A stretch of DNA of 64,000 nucleotides. It comes from CAVQBL01 sp963710715. Its GTDB lineage: Bacteria > Pseudomonadota > Gammaproteobacteria > DSM-16500. The DNA lies in assembly GCA_963710715.1 (NCBI GenBank), contig CAVQBL010000016.1, positions 1 through 64,000 on the forward strand. Direction: 5' to 3'. The position numbers were made by a program, and so were the translations under genes. Under the pieces are notes generated by a model. It did no database searches and was not told where the DNA came from. It saw only the letters and a list, made by a program, of their open reading frames with translations. Below are positions 52,821 to 60,656 of this stretch, piece after piece. How positions within the stretch are numbered: position 1 is the stretch's first letter; every line of letters starts with the position of its first letter.

Positions 52821-53117
52821 ATGGGAACCTATGCAATCGGTGACATACAAGGCTGCTTTAGCGCCCTCGAAAAATTACTGACACATATTCAATTTAATCC
52901 TAAAAAAGACACGCTTTGGTTTACGGGTGATCTTGTTAACCGCGGTCCAGAATCACTTGAAGCATTGCGTTTTGTAAAACAACTGGGGCCAAAACATCAC
53001 ACGGTGCTTGGCAATCACGATTTGCATTTACTTGCAGTTGCCTCTGGCGCTCATGCAGGTTGGGCGGAAGATACGCTATCGGATATTAAGTCTGGCAGAT
53101 TATGTGCGGTTGAGTAA
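52821..53117 (+). pseudogene. Truncated apaH copy fused to an rsmA 3' remnant
   Basis: The first 89 codons (MGTYAIGDIQGCFSALEKLL ... GWAEDTLSDI) match intact apaH at 55956 with one residue changed, including metal-binding GDIQG, GDLVNRGP and GNHD. At about 53087 the text switches to KSGRLCAVE and stop. The DNA there (TTAAGTCTGGCAGATTATGT...) matches the end of rsmA (50307 onward), with similarity fading out by ~53150. This marks the junction of a tandem duplication. The product lacks most of the enzyme. Confidence 0.9.
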
Positions 53118-53183
53118 TAAGCTGCCATCCCAAAAACGACAGCACTAAACACTCGTTTTCTATAACTCCCCTGATCTTTTTTA

Positions 53184-54614
53184 TCATTGCAGCAAATCAC
53201 CGATATCAATTATTTTATAGAAGAAATTTTCCTCATAGACTTTAGGTGTTACCTCAGAAAGATGAAATAACACGGGAATGACGCCGAAACCTTTCGGAAT
53301 GGAGAGACGTGCTAGTTTTGTTTTCATGTCCTCAACAGCTTCGTAACTTATTATTCGCCGTTTAAACTTGAATTCACATACATATATATTTTGCGATGAT
53401 GTTTGAATTAAATAATCTATTTGACATCCCTTTATACGTTTAGTCGCACGCTGGATAAATGGGCCATCAAATAAAATATCGTCGACATTTAAACCTATTT
53501 TCTCTATCAGTTGAGAACGATTTGCTAGCAGTAAATTTTCCACTTGAAAACCCATTATCGTATCCCAACCAGACAATAAACTGACATTCATTTTTTGATA
53601 CTTACTTGAATTAATTTTCTCAAGATTCGGCTGAATATATTTTATGTAAAACCGGAGATAATTATCTTTTAAGCGATAATAATTTATTTTTCCCTGTTTT
53701 TTTGCCTTTACATTCCAAGAAGAATGTTGGCTAATGAACCCTGCAACTCTAAGTTGCATCAAATATTCAGTTAATGTTCCGCTATTAGGGTAATTTAAAT
53801 GTTCTCTTATTTCACTTAAGCTCATGATACCTTGGGCAAGCAGATTAATTATATTTTTATAAATTTCTGATTTCTTATCAAATAAATCATGAAATATTCG
53901 ATGGTATTCATTTACAAATAAACCGTCGCGTAAAAAACAGAGATTCTTTATATTTTCATTAATAGTGAAAGCTGGATTAATTTGTTCTAAATACCATGGG
54001 ATGCCGCCCGTTAAACTAAGTACGGTAAAAATTTCATAAAAAGAGGCTTTAACATTTCTCGACAATAATAACGCATAAGATTCTACTAACGATAACTCTT
54101 CTAAATGCATGGTTAAAGTTACTCTGCCAAAAAATGCAGTGCTGTTAATAATATTTTTTTCTATCCACGTTGAGATAGAGCCACAGATTATTAAAATAAT
54201 ATTTGTTTGCTGCTGAACTTTTGTATCCCACCATGCTTTTAGTTTGGGGACAAAAGTTGAGTCATCATCTGCCATCCATGAAACCTCATCGAATAATATG
54301 ACGGTAGGCTTTTCATCGATGTACTGGATAAGAAAGTTTAAACCGTCCATCCAGTCACTGAAGGTCATAGGGGGCAAAGATAATTGTTCGCTTAATTGTC
54401 GACCAAAGTGGTCTCTCTGTATTTGTGAAGTGATGCCATCGACCGGAGCAAGTCCCGTAAAAGACAAAAACCGCTTGCCTCTCGCGTATTCTTCCACGAG
54501 GCGACTTTTTCCAATCCGCCTCCTGCCATTAATTACCGCTAGGCATGCTCTATTTAAGTAGCTGAGAGCATTGAGTTTTTTTAATTCTGACCGACGACCA
54601 ATAAATGTTTCCAT
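53184..54614 (-). CDS. AAA ATPase of the archaeal ATPase/DUF234 type
   Basis: A 476-aa protein: METFIGRRSELKKLNAL at the start, Walker A NGRRRIGKS (residues 29-37), Walker B VILFDEVSWM (about 100-109), sensor CGSISTWIE. The C-terminal region has a winged-helix-like part (SLSEIREHLNYPNSGTLTEYLMQL) and CQIDYLIQTSSQNIYVCEFKFKR, similar to a nuclease-like fold. It belongs with the archaeal ATPase (MJ-type) group, separate from the DUF4143 copies. The open frame extends to 54692, but the METF start (54614) matches the truncated copy and has AGG upstream. Two palindromic operators precede it. Function unknown. Confidence 0.85.
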   Translation of the reverse strand: METFIGRRSELKKLNALSYLNRACLAVINGRRRIGKSRLVEEYARGKRFLSFTGLAPVDGITSQIQRDHFGRQLSEQLSLPPMTFSDWMDGLNFLIQYIDEKPTVILFDEVSWMADDDSTFVPKLKAWWDTKVQQQTNIILIICGSISTWIEKNIINSTAFFGRVTLTMHLEELSLVESYALLLSRNVKASFYEIFTVLSLTGGIPWYLEQINPAFTINENIKNLCFLRDGLFVNEYHRIFHDLFDKKSEIYKNIINLLAQGIMSLSEIREHLNYPNSGTLTEYLMQLRVAGFISQHSSWNVKAKKQGKINYYRLKDNYLRFYIKYIQPNLEKINSSKYQKMNVSLLSGWDTIMGFQVENLLLANRSQLIEKIGLNVDDILFDGPFIQRATKRIKGCQIDYLIQTSSQNIYVCEFKFKRRIISYEAVEDMKTKLARLSIPKGFGVIPVLFHLSEVTPKVYEENFFYKIIDIGDLLQ

Positions 54615-54623
54615 AGTGCAACC

Positions 54624-54708
54624 TGCGCAAAAATGACATTTGTCAATTATGCGCAAGTTACCTATAACAGTCAACCTGCGCAAAAATGACATTTGTCGAT
54701 TATGCGCA
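54624..54708. promoter_or_regulatory. Two tandem TGCGCA-flanked palindromes upstream of the AAA ATPase
   Basis: Two 32-bp imperfect palindromes, 54624-54655 and 54677-54708, identical but for one base. Each has TGCGCA at both ends and TGACATTTGTCA (or TGACATTTGTCG) in the middle. They lie 10 to 94 bases before the ATPase start and also upstream of the divergent Sel1 gene, a position suited to shared control. Confidence 0.6.
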
Positions 54709-54892
54709 TGGAGAACAAAAAACCAAAGATCCCACGCCTAACCGAAGCGAGGCCCCAAACTTTCTTCCCGCGAGTCTTTTAAAATCAATTTATGCGCAAT
54801 ATATGTGCAAATTTGCTATAACATGCTATGCTTGGAGCAGCAAAAATGTGTGCAATTAGTTTATAGAATGCCTTGGTAGAAGAGGTAAAAAC

Positions 54893-55930
54893 ATGCAATC
54901 CTTTGGTGATAAAGAAAAAATATCAGCGGTGAGTCGGTATCGCGAAGCTGCCAAACAGAATGATGCCGTTGCGCAATTCAATCTCGGTGTGTGCTACGAG
55001 CTTGGTCAAGGAGTTGAGAAAGATGAGAAAGCAGCGGTGAGCTGGTATCGCAAAGCTGCCAAACAGAATCATGCGGTTGCGCAAATCAATCTCGGTGTGT
55101 GCTATACGCAGGGTCGAGGAGTTGAGAAAGATGAGAAAGCGGCGGTGAGCTGGTATCACAAAGCTGCCGAACAGAATCACGCTGGTGGGCAATTCAATCT
55201 CGGTGTGTGCTACAAGGATGGTCAAGGAGTTGAGAAAGATGAGAAAGCAGCGGTGAGCTGGTATCGCAAAGCTGCCAAACAAAATCATGCTGGTGCGCAA
55301 ATCAATCTCGGTGTGTGCTACAAGCAGGGTCGAGGAGTTGAGAAAGATGAGAAAACGGCGGTGAGCTGGTATCACAAAGCTGCCGAACAGAATCACGCTG
55401 GTGGGCAATTCAATCTCGGTATATGCTATGAGAATGGTCGAGGAGTTGAGAAAGATGAGAAAGCAGCGGTGAGTTGGTATCGCAAAGCTGCCGAACAGAA
55501 TCTTGCCGTTGCGCAATTCAATCTCGGTGTGTGCTATGCGCAGGGTCAAGGAGTTGAGAAAGATGAGAAAGCAGCGGTGAGTTGGTATCGCAAAGCTGCT
55601 AAGCAGAATGTTACGATTGCGCTATTCAGGCTCGGTATGTTTTGTGAAAAAAATATTGGCAGAGTAAAGAATGAAATGGAAGCAGTGACTTGCTATTATG
55701 CAGCTGCCAAGCAGGGTCATGCTTCTGCGCAATACAAGCTCGGTGCGTGTTATGAAAAAGGCATTGGAGTGCAAGAAAATAAAGAAACAGCAATGATGTG
55801 GTATAACCAAGCAGCGGCTCAGGGTAATCAAGATGCCGAAACTAGCTTATCTCGGCTCCAAGAGTTAATAAATTTATCCGCATCTACTGAAATACCATGG
55901 CCTTCTCTAGGTGTTGGCAAAACTCAATAA
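54893..55930 (+). CDS. Cytosolic-type Sel1-repeat protein, short form
   Basis: A 345-aa paralogue of the protein at 50987 with the same N-terminus (MQSFGDKEKISAVSRYREAA) and C-terminus (LSRLQELINLSASTEI...GVGKTQ). It has about eight full Sel1 units instead of fifteen. Repeat-surface residues differ (HAGGQFNLG, HAVAQINLG), so the two probably differ in partners as well as length. AGAGG lies seven bases before the ATG. It is followed by intact apaH. Confidence 0.88.
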   Translation: MQSFGDKEKISAVSRYREAAKQNDAVAQFNLGVCYELGQGVEKDEKAAVSWYRKAAKQNHAVAQINLGVCYTQGRGVEKDEKAAVSWYHKAAEQNHAGGQFNLGVCYKDGQGVEKDEKAAVSWYRKAAKQNHAGAQINLGVCYKQGRGVEKDEKTAVSWYHKAAEQNHAGGQFNLGICYENGRGVEKDEKAAVSWYRKAAEQNLAVAQFNLGVCYAQGQGVEKDEKAAVSWYRKAAKQNVTIALFRLGMFCEKNIGRVKNEMEAVTCYYAAAKQGHASAQYKLGACYEKGIGVQENKETAMMWYNQAAAQGNQDAETSLSRLQELINLSASTEIPWPSLGVGKTQ

Positions 55931-55955
55931 AATACCCCAACTTTCGGAGCTCTAC

Positions 55956-56768
55956 ATGGGAACCTATGCAATCGGTGACATACAAGGCTGCTTTAGCGCC
56001 CTCGAAAAATTACTGACACATATTCAATTTGATCCTAAAAAAGACACGCTCTGGTTTACGGGTGATCTTGTTAACCGCGGCCCAGAATCACTTGAAGCAT
56101 TGCGTTTTGTAAAACAACTCGGTCCAAAACATCACACTGTGCTTGGCAATCACGATTTGCATTTGCTTGCAGTTGCCTCTGGCGCTCATGCAGGTTGGGC
56201 GGAAGATACGCTATCGGATATTTTAGCTGCACCTGATCGTGATGAATTATTAACTTGGCTGCGTCAACAACCACTCTTGTATCACGATGCACAACAAGAA
56301 TTTGTCATGGTACACGCAGGCCTTGCTTCCAACTGGAATTTAGATACAGCAAAAAAGCTTGCCCGTGAAGTAGAAACTATTTTACAAAGTAACAAAGCAA
56401 CAGAATTTTTTCATCACATGTATGGAAATCAGCCTGATCAGTGGGATCCCACTTTAAAAGACTTTGATCGTTTGCGCTGTATCACCAATTATTTTACCCG
56501 CTCACGTTTTTGTTATCCGGACGGACGTTTGGAATTAAAAAATAAAGGCACCTTAGATTCGCACCCGCAAAATCTTGTGCCTTGGTTCCAAGTTCCTAAT
56601 CGAGCCAATGCAGCATTAAAAATTATTTTTGGACATTGGGCTGCTTTAGGCGGCGTTACAAACACACCCAACACATTTGCACTAGATACCGGTTGCGTGT
56701 GGGGATTTTCTTTAACCGCAATGCGGTTGGAGGATGGAAAGCGGTTTAGTGTTGGGTGCGAGCGCTAA
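55956..56768 (+). CDS. apaH: Bis(5'-nucleosyl)-tetraphosphatase (symmetrical)
   Basis: Cleaves Ap4A to two ADP and removes alarmone-capped RNA 5' ends. The 270-aa metallophosphatase has GDIQGCFSAL, WFTGDLVNRGPESLEALRFV, VLGNHDLHLLAVASG, MVHAGL and FGHWAALGG in order. E. coli ApaH is 280 aa. CGGAG lies six bases before ATG 55956; the open frame from 55911 overlaps the Sel1 gene. It overlaps the convergent ATPase gene by four bases. Confidence 0.95.
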   Translation: MGTYAIGDIQGCFSALEKLLTHIQFDPKKDTLWFTGDLVNRGPESLEALRFVKQLGPKHHTVLGNHDLHLLAVASGAHAGWAEDTLSDILAAPDRDELLTWLRQQPLLYHDAQQEFVMVHAGLASNWNLDTAKKLAREVETILQSNKATEFFHHMYGNQPDQWDPTLKDFDRLRCITNYFTRSRFCYPDGRLELKNKGTLDSHPQNLVPWFQVPNRANAALKIIFGHWAALGGVTNTPNTFALDTGCVWGFSLTAMRLEDGKRFSVGCER

Positions 56769-57922
56769 ATAATTTTATCTGCCCATAATAATTCCATAAA
56801 ATTTTTCCAATACATGCAATGGATATCACCTTTTTTAGTTTCATTAATATCTTGCGAAATAAGGAAATACTTTTGAAATATTTTTTCTTCCTGTAAAACA
56901 AGCAAGTTTTTCAAATCACGTTCAGTTATTTTTTTACTCGCTTTCACTTCAATAGCGACTTGGTCATCAATAATAAAATCGACTTCATGCTGATGTGTAC
57001 TTCGCCAATAATGAAGAGGTGAATTCAATCTTTTGTAACTTAAATAACTTCTTAATTCTAATCCAACCCAATGTTCAAAACTGCGGCCATATAAATCTGA
57101 GTTTCTATCAAGAAACTGTGTTTGAGCAAGCGTGTGACATATACCCGTATCAAATAAATAAAATTTCGCGGTGGAAATTGCTTTGCGCTTTTTTGATTTA
57201 GTCCACGGCGTTAACATAAAACCAATCAAAGTATCTTCTAAAATTGAATAATATTCACGTATTGTTGATGCGGATATACTAGAGTCACTAGCAATCTGGG
57301 CGAAATTAAGCATTTGGCCATTCGCTAATGCAGCAACCGTTAAGAAACGTGAAAACTGTGGCAATTTACGAACTAAACTTTCCGCTTGAATTTCTTCATA
57401 AAGATAAGTTTGTACATAAGCGTGCAACTCCTCAATAGGATCACTACTATTGTAGATGGCGGGTAAACCTCCATATCTCAAGTAATGATCAAGATTGAAA
57501 TTTGGAATTTCAGTGAAACTTAATGGATACAAGTTTGCGGTCCAAGCGCGACCCGCCAATAAATTTGCGTGACCATGTTTCAACTTACGAGCACTACTTC
57601 CAGTTAACAGGAACCGCATTTTTCTATCTTCTATCAGACGATGAACCTCATCTAATAACTGCGGGATTTTCTGAACTTCATCGATCACAATAAAATTGGC
57701 TTTTTGTTGGTCCAGCTTAGCATCGATCATCGCTTCCAATTCCCATGGCGAAGCAGAAAGCTTTAGATATAAATCTGAGCGCAATAGATTAAAAATGATA
57801 GACTGATCGCCGAGCTCTTTTTTTATTAAAAAACTTTTTCCAGTTGCGCGGGGTCCTAATAGAAAAAAAGATTTTTTCTTGAGTAGAGGCAATAAATTAA
57901 GTTGTCGCTGATAAGATTTCAT
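56765..57922 (-). CDS. AAA family ATPase with DUF4143 C-terminal domain (copy 4)
   Basis: A 385-aa ATPase: Walker A LLGPRATGKSF (residues 22-31), Walker B NFIVIDEVQKIPQLLDEVH, LLTGSSARKLKHGHANLLAGRAWTANLYPLS for the sensor region, and HEVDFIIDDQVAIEVKAS for the nuclease-like C-terminal domain. The open frame reaches 58027 into the MITE; MKSYQRQLNLLPLL at 57922 is the family start. An inverted repeat lies 26 bases upstream. Overlaps apaH tail-to-tail by four bases. Confidence 0.86.
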   Translation of the reverse strand: MKSYQRQLNLLPLLKKKSFFLLGPRATGKSFLIKKELGDQSIIFNLLRSDLYLKLSASPWELEAMIDAKLDQQKANFIVIDEVQKIPQLLDEVHRLIEDRKMRFLLTGSSARKLKHGHANLLAGRAWTANLYPLSFTEIPNFNLDHYLRYGGLPAIYNSSDPIEELHAYVQTYLYEEIQAESLVRKLPQFSRFLTVAALANGQMLNFAQIASDSSISASTIREYYSILEDTLIGFMLTPWTKSKKRKAISTAKFYLFDTGICHTLAQTQFLDRNSDLYGRSFEHWVGLELRSYLSYKRLNSPLHYWRSTHQHEVDFIIDDQVAIEVKASKKITERDLKNLLVLQEEKIFQKYFLISQDINETKKGDIHCMYWKNFMELLWADKII

Positions 57923-57947
57923 TTGGTCATTGTACCGCTGTTTATCC

Positions 57948-57978
57948 GGATAATCAACGGTTGATATGCTGATTATCC
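57948..57978. promoter_or_regulatory. Inverted repeat upstream of the AAA ATPase gene, probable operator
   Basis: GGATAATCA (57948-57956) and TGATTATCC (57970-57978), perfect 9-bp arms with a 13-base spacer, 26 bases before the ATPase ATG on the minus strand. The MITE begins 35 bases further up. Confidence 0.45.
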
Positions 57979-58012
57979 CGCATTCGACAGCTAAGCCCGG
58001 AGAGCATGTAAT

Positions 58013-58262
58013 CATATCATTCCCCACATCTCAAAATTTCTCCTGACTATGCCAATGAGCGCGGTGGGCGCTGAAGTTAGATCGAAGCCCCCGTCATTGC
58101 GAGCATGTGCTTTTCATGCGAAGCAATCCAGGGGAACGTTTTTGTGCTCCCTGGATTGCCACGCCCGCGCAAAAAAGCGCGCGCGGGCTCGCAATGACGG
58201 GGGCTTCGATCTAACTTCAGCGCTCGCACTCATTGGCAGAAGGAGATGTGGGGAATGATATG
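58013..58262. mobile_element. MITE-like element, copy 2, with 8-bp target duplication
   Basis: 250-bp element with perfect 20-bp terminal inverted repeats CATATCATTCCCCACATCTC. It is flanked by CATGTAAT at 58005-58012 and 58263-58270. The sequence next to the left end (AAAATTTCTCCTGACTATGCC) matches the right part of copy 1 in reverse, so the two copies are inverted relative to each other. The core holds GCTGAAGTTAGATCGAAGCC / its complement and a CGTCATTGCGAG repeat. No coding capacity is seen. Confidence 0.88.
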
Positions 58263-58312
58263 CATGTAATTGGACACTACAAACATTTGAGCTATGAACT
58301 ACTTTAACGGCT

Positions 58313-59431
58313 TTACGAAAAAGAATACTTATCGTAATCAGCTGCCATTACCTCTTCTTGCTCTGGATTGGGCGAAAGCTCAGACAATTCTTGGTTTTCT
58401 GGCGCTGGCGCTACCCTTGGTGTAGGTTTACTTCTCCAGAAACAGCAGGCACTAGAAGCAAAATTATACCCAGTTTTTAATATCGCAGGAATTCGAGCAC
58501 AGCAAGATTCGCGTGGCATTTTTTGCAGAGAGTCTTCTTCTTCGGAAGACAACAAAGGCTGCGTTGCCGTTGTTACCACCTGTTTCATTTCCACGCTATT
58601 CTCAGCAGGCTCGCATGTTTCTAAATTTTTTGTCTTAGCGCTATCCCGTCTATAAATATACAGAGCTCTCACGTAAGAAGACGCAATAAGAAAAAGCCAC
58701 ATCCCCATTGCATAAGTTGCTGTGGCCACCGCTCCAATTTCAGGATCACCAGGATCAGAAGTATCATCTCTACCATTAAAGATGACTCTTAAAAAAGGAT
58801 CAACAGCAGCTTGTGAAGCATAAAATAAAGCAGTTAAAAATCCGATTTTCACTTCGTCAAGCAAATCATCTTTCAATTTTTCACGCGCATCTTCTCGCCT
58901 ATCTGAAGATACGCTGGGGTACTGACAAATGCTTTTTCTATGTTTTATAGAAAATACTAAGCCACTGTAGAACTGAAACATTGCAAACATCACAGAAAGT
59001 GTCGCCGCATCAAACTTGGAAATTTGCCAAAACTTAAATATTCCATACCGTATCGCCAAACAACAATCAACTACAGCTTGATAACCTAGACCGGAACCAA
59101 AGTCTACTGGCAGAGAATCTTTTATATGCATTTCTTTCTGGAAAAGCAGCCATTGCCGATCTATAGCTTGATTAAATATCTTGACGTAACCAGCACCGAC
59201 TCCCGCACATGCAACCCCTGATGAGATCCCTGTCAACAGATAATCAAGCCACGATGGAATCGCATTGGGATACTGCTCTCTTAAATAAGCATGACCTCCA
59301 TAAGCTCCACACCAAGCCACAGTATTTAAAGACCAAGATAATGCTTCCAAGCGACCCAAATTAACATTCTCACGGAATTCTAGTTCAGGTTTTTGTATAG
59401 GTACGCTTGACCTACGGTGATGACTATGCAT
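58313..59431 (-). CDS. Unknown membrane protein, candidate effector
   Basis: No family recognised. The 372-aa protein has about five hydrophobic segments (LSWSLNTVAWCGAYGG, LLTGISSGVACAGVGAGYV, AATLSVMFAMFQFYSGLVF, TATYAMGMWLFLIASSYV) and a polar C-terminus with a Cys pair (SSACCFWRSKP) and an acidic end (NPEQEEVMAADYDKYSFS), which resembles the E-block pattern of Dot/Icm substrates. It starts immediately after the folA stop codon, so it is probably read from the folA promoter. No PmrA-like box was found. Confidence 0.6.
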   Translation of the reverse strand: MHSHHRRSSVPIQKPELEFRENVNLGRLEALSWSLNTVAWCGAYGGHAYLREQYPNAIPSWLDYLLTGISSGVACAGVGAGYVKIFNQAIDRQWLLFQKEMHIKDSLPVDFGSGLGYQAVVDCCLAIRYGIFKFWQISKFDAATLSVMFAMFQFYSGLVFSIKHRKSICQYPSVSSDRREDAREKLKDDLLDEVKIGFLTALFYASQAAVDPFLRVIFNGRDDTSDPGDPEIGAVATATYAMGMWLFLIASSYVRALYIYRRDSAKTKNLETCEPAENSVEMKQVVTTATQPLLSSEEEDSLQKMPRESCCARIPAILKTGYNFASSACCFWRSKPTPRVAPAPENQELSELSPNPEQEEVMAADYDKYSFS

Positions 59432-59923
59432 TTATACATTTAACCTTTCTAATGTAATAAAACTATATGCATACGGATTTTGTTCATCCGCTGCATAATC
59501 TTTTCTTTCAACCGCATGCCATTCTGCATGATTAAGTTCAGGGAAATACACATCCCCTGCAAAATGATGATGCACAATAGTCATATATATGCGTTCAGTC
59601 TGTGGTAACAATTGTTCAAATAATTGCATACCACCGATGACAAATACTTCCTCGCTATATGCTACTGCAGCTAACGCTGTTTCAATTGAATCAACAACAA
59701 CGCAACCCGGTGCATCAAAACGCGTGTCGCGCGTAATCACTACATTACAACGATTGGGTAATGCGCGACCAATCGATTGATATGTCTTACGACCCATCAA
59801 AATAGGTTTATTCCATGTAAGGGTTTTAAAATGCCGCAGATCCGCTGGGAGGTGCCATGGTAATCGATTATTAATCCCAATAACACGATTTTCTGACATG
59901 GCCACAATGGCTGATAAATGCAT
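59432..59923 (-). CDS. folA: Dihydrofolate reductase
   Basis: Reduces dihydrofolate with NADPH. The 163-aa protein has LSAIVAMSENRVIGINNRLPWHLPADLRHFK (active-site Asp in LPADL), MGRKTYQSIGRALPNR, VFVIGGMQLFEQLLP and the closing strand NPYAYSFITLER. E. coli FolA is 159 aa. It directly precedes the membrane effector candidate without any gap. Confidence 0.96.
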   Translation of the reverse strand: MHLSAIVAMSENRVIGINNRLPWHLPADLRHFKTLTWNKPILMGRKTYQSIGRALPNRCNVVITRDTRFDAPGCVVVDSIETALAAVAYSEEVFVIGGMQLFEQLLPQTERIYMTIVHHHFAGDVYFPELNHAEWHAVERKDYAADEQNPYAYSFITLERLNV

Positions 59924-59972
59924 AGGAGCTGCCTTTTAAGATTTCCGCATAAAACGAATTCCTGGTACTATT

Positions 59973-60092
59973 CTCGTCATTGCGAGGACCCCTGCATGCT
60001 CTTGCAGGGGGACGAAGCAATCCAGTGCTGTCTTAAATTAAATGCCGTCCTGGATTGCCACGCCCGCAAAAAGCGCGCGGGCTCGCAATGAC
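59973..60092. repeat. CGTCATTGCGAG palindromic repeat between folA and ygfB
   Basis: Arms CTCGTCATTGCGAGG and GGGCTCGCAATGAC, inner GAAGCAATCCAG and CCTGGATTGCC; variable stems CCCCTGCATG/CTTGCAGGGG and CGCCCGC/GCGCGGGC. It separates divergent genes. Confidence 0.78.
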
Positions 60093-60112
60093 AAAACTTA
60101 GGCCTCAAACAT

Positions 60113-60655
60113 ATGAACGCTACTTTACCCAGCTATAATGAACTTGCCAAGGCATTGAGCAAAGCCCAATTAGAGTTTCATCCTGCACAAGTCCACGGTT
60201 TAATATGCGGTTTTATCTGCGCAGACCCAGACAAACAAGATGACGACCGCTGGGAAAAACTTATCACTGGCGCGAAAAAAAATCGCACTCTCCATGAGCT
60301 TCTACAACAATTATACGAAATAAGTTACCACCAAATCAGTGAATTTTCCTTCGAATTTAGCTTGCTATTACCCGATGATAGCATAGATATTACCGTCCGC
60401 AGTGAAGCGCTTGGCTTATGGTGCCAAGGGTTTTTAACCGGCTTACAACACACGGGCTTTTCGATAGAAAAACATGCCTCTGAAACACTGACTGATGCAT
60501 TAAATGATATAATTGAAATTGCTCAAGTTAACTATGATGAAACCTCCTCTAGCGAAGAAGATGAAAACGCCTATTTTGAATTGGAGGAGCACGTTCGTTT
60601 GATCGTGCTAATGGTTTATCAAGAGCATAGTAATCCTAATTCTGAAGAGCTATAA
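60113..60655 (+). CDS. ygfB: YgfB/UPF0149 family protein
   Basis: A 180-aa helical protein with YNELAKALSKAQLEFHPAQVHGLICGFICAD near the start, GLWCQGFLTGL in the middle and YFELEEHVRLIVLMVYQE at the end, the signature of the YgfB family. Role uncertain; in E. coli and Legionella it precedes pepP and ubiH as here. TAGG lies eight bases before ATG 60113. It ends one base before the pepP start, so translation may be coupled. Confidence 0.93.
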   Translation: MNATLPSYNELAKALSKAQLEFHPAQVHGLICGFICADPDKQDDDRWEKLITGAKKNRTLHELLQQLYEISYHQISEFSFEFSLLLPDDSIDITVRSEALGLWCQGFLTGLQHTGFSIEKHASETLTDALNDIIEIAQVNYDETSSSEEDENAYFELEEHVRLIVLMVYQEHSNPNSEEL

Positions 60656-60656
60656 C

